Positions 1 to 4,474 of a stretch of 5,408 nt of DNA are shown piece by piece. Made by a program: the position numbers and the translations under genes. Location: positions 1 to 5,408 of the forward strand of contig JAADDC010000025.1 in the NCBI GenBank assembly GCA_013154145.1, read 5' to 3'. Position 1 is the stretch's first letter. Each line of letters opens with the position of its first letter. This DNA is from Candidatus Iainarchaeum sp. (GTDB taxonomy: Archaea > Iainarchaeota > Iainarchaeia > JAADDC01). The notes beneath the pieces were generated by a model. That model ran no database searches. It was not told where the DNA came from and saw only the letters and a program-made list of their open reading frames with translations.

Positions 1-516
1 CGGCGTTTCGTCCAGGCACTCATCGACATCGACCGGGCCCGCGGCGGCAAGATCGTCCGCCACCTGGAGCGCCAGCTCATAAGGGGTTACGAGGAGGCTC
101 CCTTCGAGGTCCACGAGTTCTACACGGCCATCCCCGGCAGCGAGTTCGTCAGGCGCATCGACGGGAAGGTGTTCACCAACGAGCACCTGCTCCCCCACAC
201 CATGCTCTTTGGCTACACCCTCATCGACTCCATCAGGACGATAACGGAGCTCTCCTCCCGGGAGTACATCAAGCTCTTTGGCTCCACGCCCAAGCGGGCC
301 CTTATCTTCACGGGCGTCACCACGGGGCGTTCTCCCATGATTGCCGTCAAGATCGGCCGCTTCTGCTCGGACTTTGTCCCCGAGATGGTGGTAATGGTAG
401 GCATAGACCGCCCCGACTTCGTGGCCCAGAAAATCGCCGAGAAGGAAAAGATCATTCTCGTAACCACCCACAAACAACCCAAGGAAATCGTCGAAGTTCT
501 CAGGGAGTACGAGTAA
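1..516 (+). CDS. Unrecognised archaeal protein, C-terminal 171 residues (5' end outside window)
   Basis: The reading frame is open from the first base of the window to the TAA at 514-516. The GTG at 169 is therefore an internal codon and not the start. I do not recognise the family. The first ~60 residues are charged and look helical. The last ~80 residues alternate hydrophobic strands and helices (RALIFTG, then MVVMVG, then KIILVTT, ending KEIVEVLREYE). This looks like a small alpha/beta domain, loosely reminiscent of DRTGG-type or other small Rossmann-like ligand domains; that comparison is weak inference. I see no catalytic motif, signal peptide or membrane segment. It is the only + strand gene here and converges on the HEPN gene with 6 nt between stop codons. 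GC content and codon use resemble the conserved genes to the right rather than the AT-rich HEPN gene, so it is probably resident. The missing N-terminus would decide the family. Confidence 0.8.
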   Translation, partial: RRFVQALIDIDRARGGKIVRHLERQLIRGYEEAPFEVHEFYTAIPGSEFVRRIDGKVFTNEHLLPHTMLFGYTLIDSIRTITELSSREYIKLFGSTPKRALIFTGVTTGRSPMIAVKIGRFCSDFVPEMVVMVGIDRPDFVAQKIAEKEKIILVTTHKQPKEIVEVLREYE

Positions 517-541
517 AAATATTCAACATTTGATTCCTTTT
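514..541. terminator. Overlapping convergent T-rich ends
   Basis: The two converging genes end 6 nt apart. On the minus strand the HEPN stop is followed by a run of five T (515-519). On the + strand the unknown gene's stop is followed by TTTGATTCCTTTT (529-541), inside the end of the HEPN gene. Archaeal termination typically needs only a U-rich stretch, so each strand may end within the other's 3' end. This is inference from base composition. Confidence 0.35.
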
Positions 542-927
542 GCAGCAAGCTCTTTAACAACAAGATTCAAGAGTTCTTCTACACTATCCATGATGAAGCG
601 CATCTCTTCTACAAATATTTGTCCCTCTACATCCGGATATCGAGTTAAAACAGCATAACTTGAAAGAATATCTGCGTATTCTTTGATCGTAGAGGGTAAT
701 TGTATACCCTGTAGTTCGCAGAGATGGACGAGTCTTTGAATGTTGTGAGATCGCGGTGGATGTATTTCTGAGGCTATTAATAAAGCTTTTAAAGCCTTTT
801 CGGCGGCTTGTTGAACGTGAAATGCCGCATTTTCATGCAAACCCCTTTCCCACAGTATCTTGGCTGAAAGCAAGTCATTTATAGCCCGTTGTAGCCAACT
901 ACAGACGAGCGCGCGTCCCGCTGACAA
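523..927 (-). CDS. HEPN-domain protein, partner of a minimal nucleotidyltransferase
   Basis: This is a 134-residue, all-helical protein of the small HEPN family (PF05168 type). The signature is WLQRAINDLLSAKIL, then the helix FHVQQAAEKALKALL (about residues 36-50), then SHNIQRL near 60 and a late TRYPDV at 95-100. HEPN proteins of this type pair with nucleotidyltransferases in toxin-antitoxin-like modules. The Rx4-6H ribonuclease motif (RX4HXY in HepT toxins) is not evident, so I do not call it an RNase. The start is a TTG at 927, inside the end of the upstream nucleotidyltransferase gene (29 nt overlap). It is supported by AGGAGGG 8 nt upstream, and no ATG or GTG fits better. Overlap plus this ribosome site suggest translational coupling. 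The gene is markedly AT-rich (38% GC over 541-660), unlike the ~60-70% GC conserved genes, which suggests horizontal acquisition. Confidence 0.88.
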   Translation of the reverse strand: MSAGRALVCSWLQRAINDLLSAKILWERGLHENAAFHVQQAAEKALKALLIASEIHPPRSHNIQRLVHLCELQGIQLPSTIKEYADILSSYAVLTRYPDVEGQIFVEEMRFIMDSVEELLNLVVKELAAKGIKC

Positions 928-1252
928 GAGATATTCCCTCCTGGGCAGCCGTGTAGTAAATACTTCCAGGAACTCGGGCGTAACTCATCCATTTACTCCT
1001 CGAGATGATGAGCGGATCCACGTCGAGGTCCAGCTCTTTGAAAGCACGGCGGATGATGGCCCTCCTCAGTAACTCTACTTCCCGTGGTTGAGCCCTTTCA
1101 ACAACTATTACTATATCTACGTCCGAATCGGGACGTTCTGAGCCCTTGGCCCTCGACCCAAACAGCACGATGTCAACTACCCTTAGACCCAACTTAGTCG
1201 CTTCACTTTCAATAATCTCACGCAAGTCTTTCACGTAATTAATGGGGAGCAT
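899..1252 (-). CDS. Minimal nucleotidyltransferase (MNT, DNA polymerase beta superfamily)
   Basis: This 117-residue protein carries a complete minimal nucleotidyltransferase site. The GS is at residues 32-33, followed by exactly ten residues and D44-V-D46, in the stretch LFGSRAKGSERPDSDVDIVI. A third acidic position lies in LDVDPLII (D77 or D79). The end, PGSIYYTAAQEGISL, is typical of archaeal MNT proteins encoded next to HEPN genes. In characterised MNT/HEPN pairs the MNT is the antitoxin and modifies the HEPN toxin by adding AMP. That role is inferred here, especially because the HEPN partner lacks an obvious RNase motif. The ATG at 1252 has no clear Shine-Dalgarno site. The position where its TATA box should be (about 1279) lies in the GC-rich 3' end of the 5S rRNA gene, so expression by read-through from the 5S promoter is possible. 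The gene overlaps the HEPN start. Confidence 0.9.
   Translation of the reverse strand: MLPINYVKDLREIIESEATKLGLRVVDIVLFGSRAKGSERPDSDVDIVIVVERAQPREVELLRRAIIRRAFKELDLDVDPLIISRSKWMSYARVPGSIYYTAAQEGISLVSGTRARL
936..942 (-). promoter_or_regulatory. Shine-Dalgarno site of the HEPN gene
   Basis: AGGAGGG on the minus strand ends 8 nt before the TTG at 927-925. It lies inside the nucleotidyltransferase coding sequence. This site decides the unusual TTG start and implies that the HEPN protein is translated from the same mRNA as its partner. Confidence 0.75.
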
Positions 1253-1258
1253 AATATT

Positions 1259-1270
1259 GAAAAGTAGGAA
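1259..1270 (-). terminator. T-rich end of the 5S rRNA transcript
   Basis: Directly after the 5S 3' end the minus strand reads TTCCTACTTTTC, a pyrimidine-rich stretch of the kind that ends archaeal transcripts without a hairpin. It is short and stops about 7 nt before the nucleotidyltransferase ATG, so leaky termination would feed that gene. Confidence 0.5.
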
Positions 1271-1271
1271 G

Positions 1272-1395
1272 TGGGCGACGGCGACCCGGACTTCCCGGCG
1301 GACAACGCCGCCAGTACCATCCGGGACGTGGGCGGGCTTAACTTCCGGGTTCGAAATGAGACCGGGTGTTTCCCCGCCGCTATGGCCGTCGACCC
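1272..1395 (-). rRNA. rrf: 5S ribosomal RNA, solitary gene
   Basis: The minus strand reads as a full archaeal 5S rRNA. The 5' part GACGGCCATAGCGGCGGGGA leads to the universal loop C sequence TTTCGAACCCGGAAGTTAAG. Helix I pairs GACGG with CCGTC and outer GGG with CCC across a small bulge. Helix II pairs GGCGGG with CCCGCC. Helix III pairs CCGG with CCGG around CTCATTTCGAA. In the 3' half, CCCGGA pairs with TCCGGG around the loop-E sequence GGTACTG and an inner GGCGG/CCGCC stem. The length of about 124 nt is normal. The ends are set by helix I and may be off by 1-3 nt. A TATA box sits about 27 nt before the 5' end. No 16S or 23S gene is near, so the gene is transcribed separately from them here, as in several archaea. 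Confidence 0.95.
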
Positions 1396-1417
1396 GTAGT
1401 ATCTTGCTGATGGAAAA

Positions 1418-1427
1418 CTTTAAAAAG
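1418..1427 (-). promoter_or_regulatory. TATA box of the 5S rRNA gene
   Basis: CTTTTTAAAG begins immediately after the TBP stop codon (1428-1430). Its centre is about 27 nt before the 5S 5' end at ~1395, the normal archaeal spacing. The same ten bases stand before the TBP gene at 2037-2046. Confidence 0.8.
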
Positions 1428-2018
1428 CTACTTGCGCTTGGTGGCGAAGCCTTCCAACATCTTTTCTAACTTCTCTATGGCCTCCTCGATCTCCTTCTCG
1501 CTCTTCGCGCCGGCGCAGATGAGCTTCCCGTTCTTGAAAAGCAGTATGGTGGGGTTTCCGCCGTTCATGTGGATGATGACGCCGGGAAACTGCTCCGGCT
1601 CGTACTCCACGTTCTCCATGGACTCGGCGAGGGCGTAGAGGTCCACGTCCACATCGAGGGAGGCCGACGCCACGATGTTCTCGATCTTGAAGGGTATTTT
1701 GTCGGGGTCGGGGAGTTTGAGGTGGGGCATGGCCTTCTTGATCTCCTCCACGGCCCTCGCCAACGCCCGCTTCACGTCCTCCTCCGTCCTCGTTCCGGTG
1801 CATATCACCTTGCCGTTCTTGAAGATGAGGAGGGTGGCCTTGGGGTCGTTAATCCGAAGAATGGCGCCGGGAAACTGCTCCGGCTCGTACTCCACGTTCT
1901 CCATGTTGAGGGCGAGGTTAAAAAGGTCGATGTCGGTGTTGAGGTTGGCATAGGCTACCATGTTTTCTATGCGATAATTGTACTTCCGCTTCTTGCCCCC
2001 CTCGCCCATGCTATCCAT
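1428..2018 (-). CDS. tbp: TATA-box-binding protein (TBP)
   Basis: This general transcription factor binds TATA boxes with TFB to recruit archaeal RNA polymerase. Its 196 residues form the two-fold TBP saddle. Repeat 1 spans about 15-100 (YRIENMVAYANL, ENVEYEPEQFPG, LLIFKNGKVICTG). Repeat 2 spans about 108-190 (FKIENIVASASL, ENVEYEPEQFPG, ILLFKNGKLICAG). The C-terminus is basic (FATKRK) and lacks the acidic tail of some archaeal TBPs. The two halves share a perfect 41-bp stretch, reported separately. The start is uncertain: ATG at 2018 or ATG at 2009 (residue 4). The TATA box at 2037-2046 predicts transcription starting near 2014, which would favour 2009 and a 193-residue protein; a leaderless start at 2018 is nearly as good. 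The gene follows the HerA-like gene and its stop codon touches the 5S promoter. Confidence 0.97.
   Translation of the reverse strand: MDSMGEGGKKRKYNYRIENMVAYANLNTDIDLFNLALNMENVEYEPEQFPGAILRINDPKATLLIFKNGKVICTGTRTEEDVKRALARAVEEIKKAMPHLKLPDPDKIPFKIENIVASASLDVDVDLYALAESMENVEYEPEQFPGVIIHMNGGNPTILLFKNGKLICAGAKSEKEIEEAIEKLEKMLEGFATKRK
1580..1620 (-). repeat. 41-bp exact repeat, copy in TBP half 2
   Basis: Positions 1580-1620 match 1865-1905 base for base on the same strand. The copies are 285 bp (95 codons) apart and in frame. They encode the MENVEYEPEQFPG segment of each TBP half. The identity includes every synonymous position and ends at 1579/1864 and 1621/1906. Confidence 0.95.
1865..1905 (-). 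repeat. 41-bp exact repeat, copy in TBP half 1
   Basis: This is the partner of the copy at 1580-1620. It lies at the equivalent structural position of the first TBP half. Flanking sequence in the two halves is clearly diverged, so identity is limited to this tract. Confidence 0.95.
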
Positions 2019-2036
2019 ATAATTTTCGGGGGCGGT

Positions 2037-2046
2037 CTTTAAAAAG
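2037..2046 (-). promoter_or_regulatory. TATA box of the TBP gene
   Basis: CTTTTTAAAG starts 3 nt after the HerA-like stop codon (2050-2052), preceded by CCC. It is identical to the 5S TATA element. Using the 5S spacing, transcription would start near 2014, between the two candidate ATG codons at 2018 and 2009. Confidence 0.75.
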
Positions 2047-2049
2047 GGG

Positions 2050-3309
2050 TCAGAGGTACGAGGTCCTGAGGGCCGACGCCGAGGACCCGGCGTGCAGGCT
2101 CATCCGCGGCCTCACCTTGATGAGTAGTATTCGCTCCGTGACGTCGTCCAGCACTATGGCCAGCCCCTTCTCGTGTCCCAGCCGGGATATCTCCTTGTCC
2201 AGGGCTTCTGGGATGTAGGTGGGCTTTATCTTTGCCAGCGCGTCCAGGTCCAGCTTCGAGGTGAGCCTGTGGGAGATGAAAACGTCGGCCTGTGTTATGA
2301 TGCCGTCGTCCAGGTCGCTGGGCTGCTGTGTGGCCAGTATCATGCCGAGGCCGGGCTGCCTTCCCACCTTGGCCCATATCCTGAGCACCTCCCGGGAGGG
2401 AGGATCGTCGTTTCTGGGAGCAAAGAGGTGGGCCTCGTCCACCACCATCCAGACGATGGGCATGGAGCTGGGGCTCTCTCCGCGGAGCAGGGCCGCGTCC
2501 TCGCCCTTCTTGGCCAGCATCCGCTCCTCAAAGAGCCTCCTCCCTATGAGGGACACCACGATGGAGGGGAGCCTCCTGTCACCCCTGAAGGTACTCACGT
2601 CGATGTTGACGATCTTGCCGGGCTTCAGGTACTCCTTCACGCTGGGCGCCGACGGATCGAAGATCTCCCAGCCCTTCACGATCTTCAGCCTTGCCTTGAG
2701 GGTCCGGGACACCTCGTCGTCGCCGAGGGAAGCGATGAGGGCGTCGATGTCCTCGATCTCCCCCTTTTCTTCGTAGATCTCGGCCAGCAGGGACCCCGCC
2801 GGGTGGTCGAGGTTGAGCTTTAGCAGCCAGAGCCACTCCTCCAGGGAAAGTTCGGCGGGGTTTAGCAGGAAGGCCCCGTCCACGGGGATGCCGGCTTTCC
2901 TGTAGTGGTCGAGCACCTTCTTGGGGACGTAGAGGAGGAGGTTCTGCATGCCCCTGGGAGTTAGTCCCCACTGCTTCAGCAGCTCCTCGTCCTCCTTGTT
3001 GGGGAACTTGGAGGACCAGAAGACGCCGGCGGTGTCGACGTTCACCACCGACAGCCTCCCCCTGACAGAGAAGGGTAGGCGGTCAAACTCCTCCAGTATG
3101 ACGCCCAGCGTGTAGCTCTTTCCGTAGCCCCTCTTTCCGAGAACGAGGATCACGTGGGACTCGGAGATGTCCAGAAGGACGGGCCTGCCCAGGGCCAGTG
3201 CCTCTCCCTTGCCGAGCACCACCCGGCCGATGTACGCTGTTCCCCTGTAGCCGTAGCGCTGGACGTCCTTCTTCTTCCTCCCGATGACGATGGGCTCCTC
3301 CGTCAGCAC
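2050..3309 (-). CDS. HerA/FtsK-superfamily ATPase (DUF87-like DNA translocase)
   Basis: This 419-residue P-loop ATPase is of the HerA type, a family of hexameric motors that translocate DNA. The N-terminal segment TAYIGRVVLG (24-33) matches the opening of HerA-type proteins. Walker A is GKRGYGKS (58-65). Walker B is IVWMVVDEAHLF, with D291 and E292. ATQQPSDL (326-333) and an arginine in SHRLTS (R348) fit the HerA sensor and trans-acting arginine positions. No transmembrane segment is visible. True HerA works with the nuclease NurA in end resection; no nurA lies in this window, and many DUF87 proteins are HerA paralogues, so I do not assign the herA symbol. The start is GTG at 3309: a stop lies in frame at 3340-3342, and no ATG or clear Shine-Dalgarno site is available. 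The winged-helix gene lies 131 bp upstream, and the TBP promoter follows the stop codon. Confidence 0.92.
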   Translation of the reverse strand: MLTEEPIVIGRKKKDVQRYGYRGTAYIGRVVLGKGEALALGRPVLLDISESHVILVLGKRGYGKSYTLGVILEEFDRLPFSVRGRLSVVNVDTAGVFWSSKFPNKEDEELLKQWGLTPRGMQNLLLYVPKKVLDHYRKAGIPVDGAFLLNPAELSLEEWLWLLKLNLDHPAGSLLAEIYEEKGEIEDIDALIASLGDDEVSRTLKARLKIVKGWEIFDPSAPSVKEYLKPGKIVNIDVSTFRGDRRLPSIVVSLIGRRLFEERMLAKKGEDAALLRGESPSSMPIVWMVVDEAHLFAPRNDDPPSREVLRIWAKVGRQPGLGMILATQQPSDLDDGIITQADVFISHRLTSKLDLDALAKIKPTYIPEALDKEISRLGHEKGLAIVLDDVTERILLIKVRPRMSLHAGSSASALRTSYL

Positions 3310-3440
3310 ATAGGGATATGGTGCTTCTTCCTCAAAAACTTAGCTGGAAAGCTTTACCACGGCCATGGGAAAAAGAAAGGGGGCGAGGGAGGCGGAGCGC
3401 GAGCGGAGGTGGATCCGACGGCACACTGCAGCTGGCACCC
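3310..3440 (-). other. 131-bp intergenic gap with a polypyrimidine tract
   Basis: The gap between the winged-helix and HerA-like genes contains no ORF or RNA gene I can recognise. On the transcribed sense (minus) strand, 3367-3409 is strongly pyrimidine-rich: the + strand is purine at 38 of 43 positions. It includes CCCCCTTTCTTTTTCCC and could end the winged-helix transcript. No convincing TATA box precedes the HerA-like GTG. A weak AAGTTTTTGAG near 3331-3341 is at the right distance for a leaderless start. Confidence 0.4.
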
Positions 3441-3848
3441 TCAGGCGAGCGCGAAGTACACCTTCCGGCCCTTGCGGACCTTCTTGAGTATGCCCCGCTT
3501 GTAGAGGGCGTTGAGGCGGGCCGACGCGCCGTTCAAGCCCTTGTAGCCCAGGGCCTCCTTCACGTCCTCGGCGGTGACCATCCCCCTCTCCCGGATCAGC
3601 TCGATGATCCTCTCGTCGGCCTCCGAGAGGTCCGTGAGCTCCTTTTCCTTGCTTATCTCCAGCCGCTCCAGCTTCTCCAGGATCTTCTGGAGGAGCTGAT
3701 TGGTCTTCCTGCGTTCTTCGATGAGCAGGGCGATCATCAACCCCACGGTGGTGGGGTCCTTCACCTGGGCCGCAATGGCTTTAAGGTCCTCCAGCTCATC
3801 TACCTGTAGCATCGCCCTGAGGGCGTCGAAGGCATCGCGCCCCGCCAT
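3441..3848 (-). CDS. Winged-helix DNA-binding protein with a coiled-coil segment
   Basis: This is a 135-residue putative transcription regulator. Residues 1-35 are helical. Residues 40-72 form a charged amphipathic helix with leucine spacing (LLIEERRKTNQLLQKILEKL), likely a coiled coil for dimerisation. Residues 75-135 read as a winged helix: ADERIIELIRERG, then VTAEDVKEALG, then the recognition helix region LNGASARLNALYKRGIL, then the wing KKVRKGRKVYFAL. I cannot name a family beyond archaeal winged-helix protein. The ATG at 3848 lies about 27 nt after a TATA box, so the mRNA is probably leaderless. Three TCATGA palindromes surround that promoter, which suggests that a DNA-binding protein, most simply this one, controls the gene. 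It could also serve the downstream HerA-like ATPase gene, separated by 131 bp; that is inference. Confidence 0.85.
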   Translation of the reverse strand: MAGRDAFDALRAMLQVDELEDLKAIAAQVKDPTTVGLMIALLIEERRKTNQLLQKILEKLERLEISKEKELTDLSEADERIIELIRERGMVTAEDVKEALGYKGLNGASARLNALYKRGILKKVRKGRKVYFALA

Positions 3849-3853
3849 CTAAT

Positions 3854-3904
3854 ATCATGATTCTATCATGACATATAAATACCTTACCGTGAAGAATCAT
3901 GACA
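3854..3904. promoter_or_regulatory. Cluster of three TCATGA palindromes around a promoter (putative operator)
   Basis: The palindrome TCATGA occurs at 3855-3860, 3866-3871 and 3897-3902. The wider copies on the + strand are ATCATGATT, ATCATGACA and ATCATGACA. Spacings are 11 and 31 bp, close to one and three helical turns, so the sites would lie on the same DNA face. Two lie between the TATA box and the start codon, and one lies upstream of the TATA box. A protein bound to the inner sites would block assembly of the initiation complex. Confidence 0.55.
3872..3880 (-). promoter_or_regulatory. TATA box of the winged-helix gene
   Basis: ATTTATATG on the minus strand has its centre about 27 nt from the A of the ATG at 3848, predicting a leaderless transcript. 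Its downstream edge overlaps a TCATGA-containing repeat by 2 nt. Confidence 0.75.
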
Positions 3905-3927
3905 GTTCCGGAGAAGTGGTTAGGAAT

Positions 3928-4434
3928 TCACTCCACGAACTCCACGATGAAGGGGCCGGGGAGGATGTATCCCAGGGCCTTCTCCAGATCTCTGAAGGGG
4001 AAGGGGAGAAATCTGGCATCCCTGCGGAGTATGTAGATCTTGAAGACCTCTCCTTCCTTCGTTCTGGCCTTGCTCAGCCCCACGATCCTTGCCCCTGCAA
4101 AGAGGTCCTGCACGCTCTTCCTGAGATCCACATCAATTTCAACGATCCTCACGGGCTTGCCTATGCGCTGCCGGAGAGCTTTCAGTACCTTGCCACCCTT
4201 GCCGATGAGGCGCCCCATCTCCCCCCTGATGATTAGCAACACGAAGGAGCCCAGGTCGTGGGCCCTCACCAGCTCCACTTCATCCCCTATGCGGTAGTAG
4301 CGGTCCAGGTCATAGAGTATTCTGGAAACGTCCACGTCCAGCTGGCTAATATACCCCTTCTCCAGCTTCTCCCTGTCCACGGGGCAGAGGAAGTCCCTGC
4401 TGGCACAGTCCTCGCAGATGGGTAGCCTCACCAT
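3928..4434 (-). CDS. KH-domain RNA-binding protein with N-terminal Cys cluster (archaeal NusA-like)
   Basis: This 168-residue protein is of a conserved archaeal type often annotated as a NusA-like or KH-domain transcription factor. The N-terminus CEDCASRDFLCPVDREKL has Cys 7, 10 and 17, resembling a small zinc-binding knuckle. As I remember relatives, the second pair is usually CPxC. Here the fourth position is D20, so metal binding is uncertain. A helical segment follows (residues 33-47). The KH core carries the GXXG loop in LIGKGGKVLKAL (G78-K-G-G81), the site that contacts single-stranded RNA or DNA. The remainder (residues 95-168, VRIVEIDVDLRKSVQDLFAGARIVG and after) is alpha/beta and may be a second, degenerate KH-like unit. 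Its RNA target is unknown. The ATG at 4434 has no Shine-Dalgarno site. A TATA-like CTTTATCT about 27 nt upstream fits a leaderless start. Alba lies 40 bp upstream. Confidence 0.85.
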   Translation of the reverse strand: MVRLPICEDCASRDFLCPVDREKLEKGYISQLDVDVSRILYDLDRYYRIGDEVELVRAHDLGSFVLLIIRGEMGRLIGKGGKVLKALRQRIGKPVRIVEIDVDLRKSVQDLFAGARIVGLSKARTKEGEVFKIYILRRDARFLPFPFRDLEKALGYILPGPFIVEFVE

Positions 4435-4439
4435 CCAAT

Positions 4440-4470
4440 AAATATAAAAACGGAGAAAAGATAAAGGAAA
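4440..4470 (-). terminator. T-rich stretch after Alba
   Basis: The minus strand between the Alba stop and the KH gene contains successive T-rich runs (CTTTAT, CTTTTC, GTTTTTATATT). Such runs terminate archaeal transcripts. The same bases probably hold the KH promoter, so termination and initiation overlap. Confidence 0.45.
4459..4466 (-). promoter_or_regulatory. Possible TATA box of the KH gene
   Basis: CTTTATCT lies 8 nt after the Alba stop codon, and its centre is about 28 nt before the ATG at 4434. A more AT-rich stretch at 4441-4450 (TTTTTATATT) is too close to the ATG to be its TATA box and may instead end the Alba transcript. Confidence 0.5.
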
Positions 4471-4474
4471 CCCT

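Noticed and set aside
169..516. GTG at 169 as the start of the + strand gene
   Set aside because: The frame is open from base 1 with matching codon use and no stop, so the GTG is internal and the gene is cut by the window edge.
1242..1469. 75-residue + strand ORF across the TBP-nucleotidyltransferase gap
   Set aside because: It is antisense to the 5S rRNA and its protein has no recognisable feature.
1580..1905. The 41-bp repeat as a mobile or CRISPR-like repeat
   Set aside because: There are only two copies, both in frame at equivalent places of the TBP halves, so this is an intragenic repeat.
1569..2042. 157-residue + strand ORF with repeated LLRLVLHVLH
   Set aside because: It is an antisense shadow of TBP; its internal repeat is only the mirror of the TBP 41-bp repeat.
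2173..2823. 216-residue + strand ORF, the longest on that strand (and the overlapping one at 2219-2776)
   Set aside because: Both lie fully antisense to the HerA-like gene, whose protein has intact Walker A and B motifs. They reflect high GC and few stop codons.
2050..3309. Assigning the ATPase as the resection HerA itself
   Set aside because: No nurA or mre11/rad50 is nearby and the archaeal DUF87 family has many paralogues; the motifs support only the superfamily.
3310..3440. A small RNA (tRNA or C/D box RNA) in the gap before the HerA-like gene
   Set aside because: I see no cloverleaf, no paired C and D boxes and no strong hairpin.
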